From: Legionellales bacterium UBA4759
GTDB lineage: Bacteria; Pseudomonadota; Gammaproteobacteria; Legionellales; Legionellaceae
DNA length: 5,643 nucleotides
Direction: 5' to 3'
Assembly: GCA_002403515.1 (NCBI GenBank)
Contig: DHHZ01000078.1
Location: 1-5,643 of the forward strand
Shown here piece after piece: positions 1 to 5,079 of this stretch. Under the pieces are notes generated by a model. That model did no database searches and was not told where the DNA came from. It worked only from the letters and a program-made list of their open reading frames with translations. Positions within the stretch are counted from its first letter, which is position 1. Each line of letters opens with the position of its first letter. The translations under genes were made by a program, and so were the position numbers.

Positions 1-1
1 A

Positions 2-247
2 AAAGTAATGGCCATTGACAAACCATGGAAAATGGATGAGCCGCCAGCACAATATCAAGCCCCTATTGTTGAACATAAGGTGGCGATAAAGTTTGCTCGA
101 CAGGAAATTTCAGCACGTTGGAAACAAGATGGTTTTCGCGAACAATCCCGCGAAGTAAACGAAAAGCTGGGTAGTCGTCATAAAATGACTTCTCGAAAAA
201 AACCACCCAAGAAAAAAAGTTCAACACAGTTGTCATTTGATCTTTAG
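2..247 (+). CDS. C-terminal tail of a photolyase/cryptochrome family protein (5' end outside window)
   Basis: The frame is open to the left edge, with no in-frame stop before the ATG at 8, so this is more likely the 3' end of a longer gene than a complete 79-residue protein. Counting from that ATG, residues 5-22 contain KPW and YQAPIVEHK. These match the signature close to the C-terminus of class I photolyases and cryptochromes, which usually reads like 'PW...YPAPIVDHK'. Near residues 55-59 is GSRHK, like the 'HGSR' end of many proteobacterial members. The last 20 residues are a Lys-rich, probably disordered tail ending in QLSFDL. The FAD domain itself lies outside the window, so repair activity (CPD, 6-4 or none) cannot be judged. 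The next gene starts 39 bases downstream on the same strand. The family call rests on remembered motifs; a small independent basic protein is the alternative. Confidence 0.7.
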   Translation, partial: KVMAIDKPWKMDEPPAQYQAPIVEHKVAIKFARQEISARWKQDGFREQSREVNEKLGSRHKMTSRKKPPKKKSSTQLSFDL

Positions 248-276
248 GTGAAACAAAAAATATATGAGTGTATACC

Positions 277-281
277 AGGAG
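277..281 (+). promoter_or_regulatory. Ribosome binding site AGGAG that decides the DUF2237 start
   Basis: AGGAG sits five bases before the ATG at 287. The longer reading from GTG at 248 directly abuts the previous stop codon and has no comparable site. It would also add 13 residues that do not resemble the family's usual N-terminus. Confidence 0.75.
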
Positions 282-286
282 TAGTT

Positions 287-655
287 ATGGCCAATAAAGA
301 TGCAAAAAATGTGTTGGGAACGTCCCTTCAACAATGTTGTACAAAGCCACTTACGGGATTTTATCGCGATGGCTATTGTCATACTGGTGAAGCAGATACT
401 GGCAGTCATGTGATTGCTGCAACAGTCACACAAGAATTTTTAGATTTTACCAAATTACATGGTAATGATTTGATGACACCTCGCCCAGAATATAACTTTC
501 CTGGATTAAAAGCAGGCGATAGCTGGTGTTTATGTGCATTGCGTTGGAAAGAAGCGTATATGGCAGGTGTCGCACCACCGGTGAATCTTGACGCAACGCA
601 TGAAAAAGCCCTTGAATATATTCCACTTCACATACTCCAAGAATTTCAGAAATAA
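287..655 (+). CDS. DUF2237 family protein
   Basis: This 122-residue protein matches the DUF2237 family, small bacterial proteins of unknown function, over its whole length. Visible signatures in order are NVLG (8-11), LTGFYRDGYC (22-31), GNDLMTPRPEYNFPGL (59-74), WCLCALRW (80-87) and DATHEKALEYIPL (102-114). Cysteines at 17, 18, 31, 81 and 83 could form a metal or redox site; the family's GFYRDGxC and WCxCA motifs suggest this, but no function is established. There is no signal peptide or membrane segment, so it should be cytoplasmic. The ATG at 287 is preferred over GTG at 248 because of its AGGAG site and because family members start just before NVLG. It lies between the photolyase tail and the FAD-domain gene, with two bases between its stop and the next start, so co-transcription is very likely. 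A link to flavin or photolyase biology is inferred from position only. Confidence 0.9.
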   Translation: MANKDAKNVLGTSLQQCCTKPLTGFYRDGYCHTGEADTGSHVIAATVTQEFLDFTKLHGNDLMTPRPEYNFPGLKAGDSWCLCALRWKEAYMAGVAPPVNLDATHEKALEYIPLHILQEFQK

Positions 656-657
656 CT

Positions 658-1449
658 ATGCTTACTTTGAAAAAACAGTTTGATGATCGAGAGGAACTGA
701 TTGCATTTGTGCAGTCACTTGCGCCATGGGCAGAGGGAAAGCCGAGCCCTATCCAGGGTGGTCGACATTCAGCAGAAATGAAATTACATCATATTGACCC
801 TATTGCATATGCTCGTACACGCAATTTCGGTGATGGTAAAATATCAGGCCTATCTCCCTACATTCACCATGGCGTGCTGAGTCTAAACGAGGTGCGCAAT
901 CATGCGCTGACAACATGTCAACAACCAGAACAAATCACCAAATTTATTCAAGAGTTGGCATGGCGAGATTTTTGGCAGCGTGCGTTAATAGAGCATCCAA
1001 AATGGGCATGGGTTGATGTTGAAGACTATAAAACAGGTTTTAAAGCAAAGGATTATGCCGACACCCTGCCCGATGATATTGCCCAAGGTCGAACAGGCAT
1101 TGCTTGCTTGGATGCATTTATTCATGAGCTTACTTCAACAGGATATATTCACAATCATGCACGCATGTATTTGGCAAGCTATATCGTGCATTTTAGACGC
1201 ATCAAATGGCAAGCAGGTGCACAGTGGTTTTTAGAGCATTTATTGGATGGGGACGTGGCCAGTAATAATCTTTCATGGCAATGGGTAGCCAGTACTTTCA
1301 GCCATAAACCTTATATTTTCAATCTGGAAAATGTCGCCAAATATTTTAAAAATCAAGTGGATACTGAGCCTCACCATAATCAACTATTGGACGCAAGTTA
1401 CGAGGAACTTCAATGTCGTTTATTTCCGAACATGAGAAAGACAATATGA
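658..1449 (+). CDS. Stand-alone FAD-binding domain of the photolyase/cryptochrome family
   Basis: This 263-residue protein corresponds to the helical FAD-binding domain of photolyases alone; full-length class I enzymes have about 450-500 residues and an N-terminal alpha/beta domain that is absent here. Family motifs appear in the correct order: YARTRNF (51-57), ISGLSPYIHHGVLS (62-75, normally 'LSPYLRFGxLS'), ELAWRDFWQ (99-107), GRTGIACLDA (144-153), TGYIHNHARM (161-170) and LLDGDVASNNLSWQWVAS (195-212), then KPYIFN (217-222). The NN-x2-WQW cluster and the TGxxHNxxRM segment line the FAD pocket in the family, so flavin binding is likely. The Trp that normally lies three residues before the GxTG motif, a DNA-cleft residue in classical enzymes, is Ile141 here, so substrate use may differ. 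The start is two bases after the DUF2237 stop. The stop overlaps the next gene's ATG (ATGA), and that gene supplies the missing alpha/beta domain. Lost or altered repair activity is possible. Confidence 0.9.
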   Translation: MLTLKKQFDDREELIAFVQSLAPWAEGKPSPIQGGRHSAEMKLHHIDPIAYARTRNFGDGKISGLSPYIHHGVLSLNEVRNHALTTCQQPEQITKFIQELAWRDFWQRALIEHPKWAWVDVEDYKTGFKAKDYADTLPDDIAQGRTGIACLDAFIHELTSTGYIHNHARMYLASYIVHFRRIKWQAGAQWFLEHLLDGDVASNNLSWQWVASTFSHKPYIFNLENVAKYFKNQVDTEPHHNQLLDASYEELQCRLFPNMRKTI

Positions 1450-1877
1450 TAAAAAAAGCATTGATTTTACTGCATGAGGAATCGCTCAGAATGACACATC
1501 CTGTATTTCATGCCGCCCCTCGGGGTGCGCAAGTTATTTATATATGGGATGATGAGTATATTCAGCGTACTAGATATAGCTTAAAGCGGCTAATCTTCAT
1601 CTATGAAACATTATCTGAGTTAGATGTTGAAATACTTCGTGGTGATACACAAAGCATCCTAGAACAAATTAATCCCTCAATTGTCTACATACCACGCACA
1701 AATAATCCACTTCTTTTAGAAATGATAGAGTCTGTGCATAAAGTGCAGCCTGTTGAGCTGGTAGAGGATGAGCCTTTTGTGAAACTTGAAAAACCTATGG
1801 AATATAAGCGATTTTTTCAATATTGGGGTAAAGCAGAAAAAAAAGCCTTTCTTCTTCATGGTGGTGTGAATGCCTAA
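1446..1877 (+). CDS. Stand-alone alpha/beta (Rossmann-like) photolyase N-terminal domain
   Basis: This 143-residue protein resembles the N-terminal alpha/beta domain of photolyases. Alternating beta strands are visible at 5-9 (ALILL), 30-34 (VIYIW), 61-67 (VEILRGD), 79-84 (IVYIPR) and 102-108 (PVELVED), with helices between. ESLRMTHPVFHAA (12-24) sits where photolyases have 'RDLRLxDNPALxxA'. YSLKRLIFIYETLSEL followed by LRGD (44-67) matches the 'R..FL..L..L...GD' pattern. KRFFQYWGKA (121-130) may be the connector that faces the FAD domain. In ordinary photolyases this domain holds the antenna chromophore and precedes the FAD domain in one chain; here it is separate and encoded downstream. I chose the ATG at 1446, which overlaps the FAD gene's TGA and has a GAGAAAG stretch upstream. 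A longer reading from 1413 adds 11 non-conserved residues. It probably pairs with the upstream FAD-domain product. Whether it binds an antenna cofactor cannot be seen. Confidence 0.75.
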   Translation: MIKKALILLHEESLRMTHPVFHAAPRGAQVIYIWDDEYIQRTRYSLKRLIFIYETLSELDVEILRGDTQSILEQINPSIVYIPRTNNPLLLEMIESVHKVQPVELVEDEPFVKLEKPMEYKRFFQYWGKAEKKAFLLHGGVNA

Positions 1878-2007
1878 AGGAATAAAAAAGCAGCATCTTC
1901 CAAGTAAAATATGTGCTCGTTGTGGCCGAGCGTTTATATGGCGAAAAAAATGGGAAAAAGTTTGGGATGAAGTGAAATATTGCTCTGATACACGTCGAAA
2001 AAAATAA
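1870..2007 (+). CDS. DUF2256 small zinc-ribbon-like protein, last Cys replaced
   Basis: This 45-residue protein starts at an ATG overlapping the upstream stop by 8 bases. It matches the short DUF2256 family, which is full length at about this size: HLPSKICARCGRAF (9-22), then WRKKWEKVWDEVKYCS (24-39). The family normally has two CxxC-like pairs, the second being CSxxC. Here C15, C18 and C38 are present, but position 42, where the last Cys is expected, is Arg (CGT, one base from the Cys codon TGT). Zinc binding may therefore be weakened or use another ligand. The protein is strongly basic, Lys/Arg-rich and Trp-rich (24, 28, 32), in keeping with nucleic-acid or partner binding, but its function is unknown. 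I recall DUF2256 genes beside photolyase-related genes in other bacteria, which supports a role with the two split-photolyase products. The 8-base overlap implies translational coupling; GGTGG a few bases upstream may serve as a weak ribosome site. Confidence 0.88.
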   Translation: MPKGIKKQHLPSKICARCGRAFIWRKKWEKVWDEVKYCSDTRRKK

Positions 2008-2034
2008 TAGGACTAAAGCCAAACATTAGCCCTA
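1998..2034 (-). terminator. Intrinsic terminator of the leftward two-gene operon
   Basis: The arms 2008-2016 (TAGGACTAA) and 2026-2034 (TTAGCCCTA) enclose a 9-base loop. Read on the - strand, the stem is nine pairs with one G-U wobble and is followed by TTATTTTTTT, which is a standard rho-independent layout. It lies about 20 bases past the stop at 2056. On the + strand the wobble becomes an A-C mismatch. The nearest T run (2051-2057) is 16 bases beyond the stem, so it is a poorer terminator for the photolyase operon. The U tract overlaps the last codons of the DUF2256 gene. Confidence 0.75.
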
Positions 2035-2055
2035 CTAAAAAATAAAAAGATTTTT

Positions 2056-2853
2056 TTAACATGTGATATGTCTTTGTGGTGGCATGTGCTCATTTTTATT
2101 AGATGCGTGATTAAAATAAGAATAAGCTCCTAAAGCCAAAGCACAAGCGCCAACAGAAGCTAAAATTGAATTCATCAAAACCATAGCACCTGCAAGCGAT
2201 ACAACTCCAACACTAATTAATAAAACTTGTGCATAAAACATTTTTGAGGCTTGTTGTGAAATATCTTTATCATGACAAACTTGCAAAAGTAATTCTTCAT
2301 GTCGGTCAAAGAGCGCTTGAATATTTTTCGCATCATGAATTGAATAATCGATGAGCTTTAAATGAGTGCATTCGGCCATTAATGCATTGGATTCTTTGGA
2401 GATAAATCCCGCAACGAAAACATTAGCAATGTCTTGATTCATACAGATGGCTTGTATCAATGCATTTTCTTGAGTCAAAGGTAAAGCTTGATTCAAATAT
2501 AAGTTGATTTTTTTTAACGCATCAGTATTTTTTAATACCTCGGATAAAATCAAAAATTGTTTATCGGTGATGGTATTTATATCAATAACTATTTTTAAAT
2601 CTAGTTCAAACGGGTCTTTGGGCCAAGGACTCTTGAATAAATCTTGTTTGTTAATTTTCGCTAAACTGGATAATGCCATCTCGAATGAGTCTTGACTAGT
2701 CAAACTCAAACTCAATTCTTTGATTAAATTCTGACGGATACAACTGATAAGAATATCCAAATCTGAATATAACCCAATACCTTCAATAGGGACATCTTCA
2801 AGTATTTCTTGGCTTAGATCTCTATCAATAAAATTGATTTGAAATGAATACAT
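2056..2853 (-). CDS. Unrecognised protein with C-terminal membrane hairpin, leucine-rich-repeat-like body
   Basis: I do not recognise this 265-residue protein. Its body (about 25-190) has recurring leucine/isoleucine patterns such as LIKELSLSL (43-51), ALKKINLYLN (112-121) and ECTHLKLIDY (161-170), each near helical stretches. This is loosely reminiscent of degenerate leucine-rich repeats, but the spacing is irregular. Residues 206-226 and 228-247 are two strongly hydrophobic segments separated by a very short turn, probably a membrane hairpin, followed by a short polar tail ending in Cys. There is no N-terminal signal peptide. The start at 2853 is preferred because AAGGAAAAG lies just upstream and only 16 bases separate it from the previous stop; the frame stays open to an ATG at 2970, but that would overlap the upstream gene by about 100 bases. 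It is the second gene of an operon. The membrane hairpin plus repeat-like body would fit a host-directed effector of an intracellular bacterium, but this is speculation. Confidence 0.8.
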   Translation of the reverse strand: MYSFQINFIDRDLSQEILEDVPIEGIGLYSDLDILISCIRQNLIKELSLSLTSQDSFEMALSSLAKINKQDLFKSPWPKDPFELDLKIVIDINTITDKQFLILSEVLKNTDALKKINLYLNQALPLTQENALIQAICMNQDIANVFVAGFISKESNALMAECTHLKLIDYSIHDAKNIQALFDRHEELLLQVCHDKDISQQASKMFYAQVLLISVGVVSLAGAMVLMNSILASVGACALALGAYSYFNHASNKNEHMPPQRHITC

Positions 2854-2869
2854 TTTACTTTTCCTTACC

Positions 2870-4870
2870 TTATTTATGCACCAATGAACAAGCGATTTGC
2901 TCGACTTCAAGAGCGGGCTGAAAAAATCTTTCGGATTTATGCCGCAGTGTTTGTGTAGCATTTGTTTCATGGTGCCAGGTGATAATCATTTGATAAGCAT
3001 CTACTTCAGTTTCTTGATCGGCTTTATGCGAAATAATATAAGCCCAGAGTCTATCCCAATCAACCGGTGGACATTTTTCTAACTCATAAGTTGTTGTCTT
3101 TTGAGATATCACTTCTACCTTTTCAACATCCTCTGTTGGAAGTACTGCAGGTGCTGCGAGTGATGATGGTACGAAGGCCGTTGCAGTTGACAACGATGTT
3201 GTCGAGTTAGCTGAATATGAAAATGTATCAAAACCGGCTTTAAATTTTGTCACATCAGATACATTTTTAAGATAGCTTATTCCTGAAGAGGTGGAGGATA
3301 CTTTGACCGCATAGCTTGTTGCACCACCAACCAGACTTGGCGTCAACATGCGTACGGGATGGTAGTAAAAAGCTCGACCTAAATTATGCCACCCTTCAAA
3401 TGTTAATAAATTCCCTAATCCATAAAATGTTTGCACTGGATGACGAACCAATTGATAAATGCCTTTGGGAATATCTAAAATCCCATTAAATAATTCACGA
3501 GGAATGGGGTATAAACCAAAGAAATATGCTGCATTCACCCGAACATACTCAGCAAAAGCTCGCGCTTGAATAATTGCAATCATTCTTTCATTTAAATGAT
3601 GTTCTTGATGATCATAACCTACCGGCCAAGTTATTTTCTTCCATTCTTCTTTAATAAATTCAGGTGCAGCTTGATGATAAAAACTTTGTAATTGCGATGC
3701 CAATTCCAAAAGCTTGGGATCAACGATATCGATAGGTTCTTCATTTCGAGATATTAACTGCGAAATTCCTAAGAATAAGCCGGCACTATCATATAAACCA
3801 TTAACCAATTCATAATACAATGCCCCACCACCATTTATAAAAAAAGCTTGGGATAATTTTTGCATCAGCGAATTGACAGACTCAGTGCCATAAAGTCTAC
3901 AGATGCTTTCATAATTAAATTCATAACATGAAATCTTAGGTCTCACCTGAGAGCCAAACAAGGACCCCTGCTGAGAGTAAACCGTATAATCTAACAATTG
4001 TTCCCAATATTGCTGATAACCACTACCAATGTAATCTAAAAATTGTTCTAAGGATTGGTTATTGATATCTTCAATAACCAATTTCTCAATTAATTTTTCT
4101 AATTTCTTTTCAATACTTGCGAGAGCAAGAATGCTTTCTTGGCGCATTCTAGGGACAGTATTAATGAATTTATGCGCATAATCTCTTTCTTCAATCATTT
4201 GTTGACGGAAAAAAGGGTCATCATCATAGACATGATTTTTTAAATCAATCGTAATTGTTTTATAGGTATTAAACATTTGTTGGCGTAAATTACCTATATT
4301 AGTGACTGTTAAAGTACGAAGATAATCTGTCATTTCTTGCATTTGCTTTATAAGCAATGAATCACCAGAATTTTTTGCCTTTCGGCTCAAAATTTTATTG
4401 AGTGCAATCCCGACAATAGCAGCATAAGGTCCATAAGCCATCAGAACTGTTGCAGGATCACCCATGAATTTTTTAGCCACTTCAAAAAAATCCCCTACCG
4501 ACTTAGCAGACTTTAATACATCAACCATGTGTTCAATAAATTGTGTATTTTTAATTTGTTCAAGTAACTCACCCAAAGCTTCTAAAACCTTATTGCAAGA
4601 CTCTATATCAAGTTCGCTCAGTTTTTCCTGAAATACCGTCATAAACTCAGTAATTTTTTGAATAAAACCTTCTTCTTCAACCTTTTGGAGTAATTGATTA
4701 AGCCTTGCTAAAAGATCTTTGATTTCTTGTGTTAAAGTAGGATCATTGAGCAATCTGACGATTGCATCACATGCAGATTTGACCGAACGAAAAAATTCTG
4801 GGGTAAGTGATTCTTGTAAAAGTTTTCTAATTTCCTGTATAGCTTTACTAATCTCACTGAGAGTGGACAT
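2870..4870 (-). CDS. Large helical protein of unknown function, effector-like
   Basis: I do not recognise a named family in this 666-residue protein. Residues 1-130 are amphipathic helix after helix with Leu/Ile heptads (for example EIKDLLARLNQLLQKVEEE, 49-67), suggesting coiled coils or a helical bundle. Residues 139-161 are hydrophobic with Gly/Ala/Pro and may form a membrane segment. A second charged helical stretch follows (about 244-268). At 453-520 a Gly/Pro/aromatic-rich region contains two similar HPV motifs (477-479, 504-506) after LVR and FYY, a style reminiscent of the regions preceding toxin or effector domains. Residues 551-580 are a Ser/Thr/Ala/Pro-rich linker, and 595-666 form a separate C-terminal part rich in Trp, His and Glu. 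No signal peptide or catalytic motif is evident. The ATG at 4870 has AAGGGAA upstream and a consensus promoter. It is the first gene of an operon with the 265-residue membrane-hairpin protein. Secretion as an effector is inference from style only. Confidence 0.85.
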   Translation of the reverse strand: MSTLSEISKAIQEIRKLLQESLTPEFFRSVKSACDAIVRLLNDPTLTQEIKDLLARLNQLLQKVEEEGFIQKITEFMTVFQEKLSELDIESCNKVLEALGELLEQIKNTQFIEHMVDVLKSAKSVGDFFEVAKKFMGDPATVLMAYGPYAAIVGIALNKILSRKAKNSGDSLLIKQMQEMTDYLRTLTVTNIGNLRQQMFNTYKTITIDLKNHVYDDDPFFRQQMIEERDYAHKFINTVPRMRQESILALASIEKKLEKLIEKLVIEDINNQSLEQFLDYIGSGYQQYWEQLLDYTVYSQQGSLFGSQVRPKISCYEFNYESICRLYGTESVNSLMQKLSQAFFINGGGALYYELVNGLYDSAGLFLGISQLISRNEEPIDIVDPKLLELASQLQSFYHQAAPEFIKEEWKKITWPVGYDHQEHHLNERMIAIIQARAFAEYVRVNAAYFFGLYPIPRELFNGILDIPKGIYQLVRHPVQTFYGLGNLLTFEGWHNLGRAFYYHPVRMLTPSLVGGATSYAVKVSSTSSGISYLKNVSDVTKFKAGFDTFSYSANSTTSLSTATAFVPSSLAAPAVLPTEDVEKVEVISQKTTTYELEKCPPVDWDRLWAYIISHKADQETEVDAYQMIITWHHETNATQTLRHKSERFFQPALEVEQIACSLVHK

Positions 4871-4901
4871 ATATTATTCCCTTAAATAAAAATTTTGGGC
4901 G

Positions 4902-4930
4902 ATTCTATTGTCCAAAAATGTTTCTGTCAA
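4902..4930 (-). promoter_or_regulatory. Sigma70 promoter for the 666-residue gene
   Basis: On the - strand a perfect -35 box TTGACA (4930-4925) is followed after exactly 17 bases by TAGAAT (4907-4902), five of six matches to the -10 consensus. Transcription should start near 4895, giving a 5' leader of about 25 bases that contains the AAGGGAA ribosome site. Confidence 0.75.
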
Positions 4931-4948
4931 GAAAATTTATGCTCTCTT

Positions 4949-4977
4949 ATTTAAAATATGCTCACTCAGACTGTCAA
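4949..4977 (-). promoter_or_regulatory. Possible second upstream promoter, leftward
   Basis: A second TTGACA on the - strand (4977-4972) is followed after 17 bases by TTAAAT (4954-4949), four of six matches to the -10 box. It lies 47 bases upstream of the first promoter and shares TTGACAG with it. It is weaker by sequence and could instead be an activator or repressor half-site. Confidence 0.4.
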
Positions 4978-5000
4978 AAGATTATTTTTTGGATATTTTA

Positions 5001-5030
5001 TTGACAAATAATATATCATTTAATTACACT
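5001..5030 (+). promoter_or_regulatory. Promoter for the rightward gene
   Basis: TTGACA at 5001-5006 is followed after 18 bases by TACACT at 5025-5030 (four of six -10 matches), within an AT-rich stretch. Transcription from about 5037 would leave a 5' leader of roughly 43 bases before the ATG at 5080. It is back to back with the leftward promoters, so the two transcription units could share control. Confidence 0.5.
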
Positions 5031-5067
5031 CAAGTGGTTATAACATTCGAAACTATCAATTTACTAA

Positions 5068-5073
5068 AAGGGG
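5068..5073 (+). promoter_or_regulatory. Ribosome binding site for the gene starting at 5080
   Basis: AAGGGG is placed six bases before the ATG at 5080. It is the strongest such site in the right block. It shows that translation is meant to begin here, although this frame closes after 24 codons. Confidence 0.7.
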
Positions 5074-5079
5074 AATAAC

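Noticed and set aside
248..286. GTG start at 248 for the DUF2237 protein.
   Set aside because: It abuts the upstream stop, has no clear ribosome site and adds residues unlike the family. The ATG at 287 has AGGAG at the right distance.
1013..1234. A 73-codon + strand reading frame inside the FAD-domain gene.
   Set aside because: It is an alternative frame within a well-supported gene, with no ribosome site or recognisable motif.
1413..1445. ATG start at 1413 for the alpha/beta photolyase-like protein.
   Set aside because: It lies deeper inside the FAD-domain gene. The ATGA overlap at 1446 is a typical coupled start and the protein's first beta strand begins right after it.
1795..2022. A 75-codon - strand frame opposite the alpha/beta and DUF2256 genes.
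   Set aside because: Its product is Phe/Tyr/Ser/Leu-rich, as expected from the antisense of Lys/Glu-rich genes, and it opposes two supported coding regions.
2035..2057. A + strand terminator using the T run at 2051-2057.
   Set aside because: The T run is separated from the hairpin by an A-rich stretch of 16 bases, and the stem has an A-C mismatch in this direction. The - strand reading is clearly better.
2854..2970. A 39-residue N-terminal extension of the 265-residue protein, from an ATG at 2970.
   Set aside because: It lies entirely inside or just past the end of the 666-residue gene. The ATG at 2853 has a good ribosome site and operon-like spacing, and the extension is low in hydrophobic patterning.
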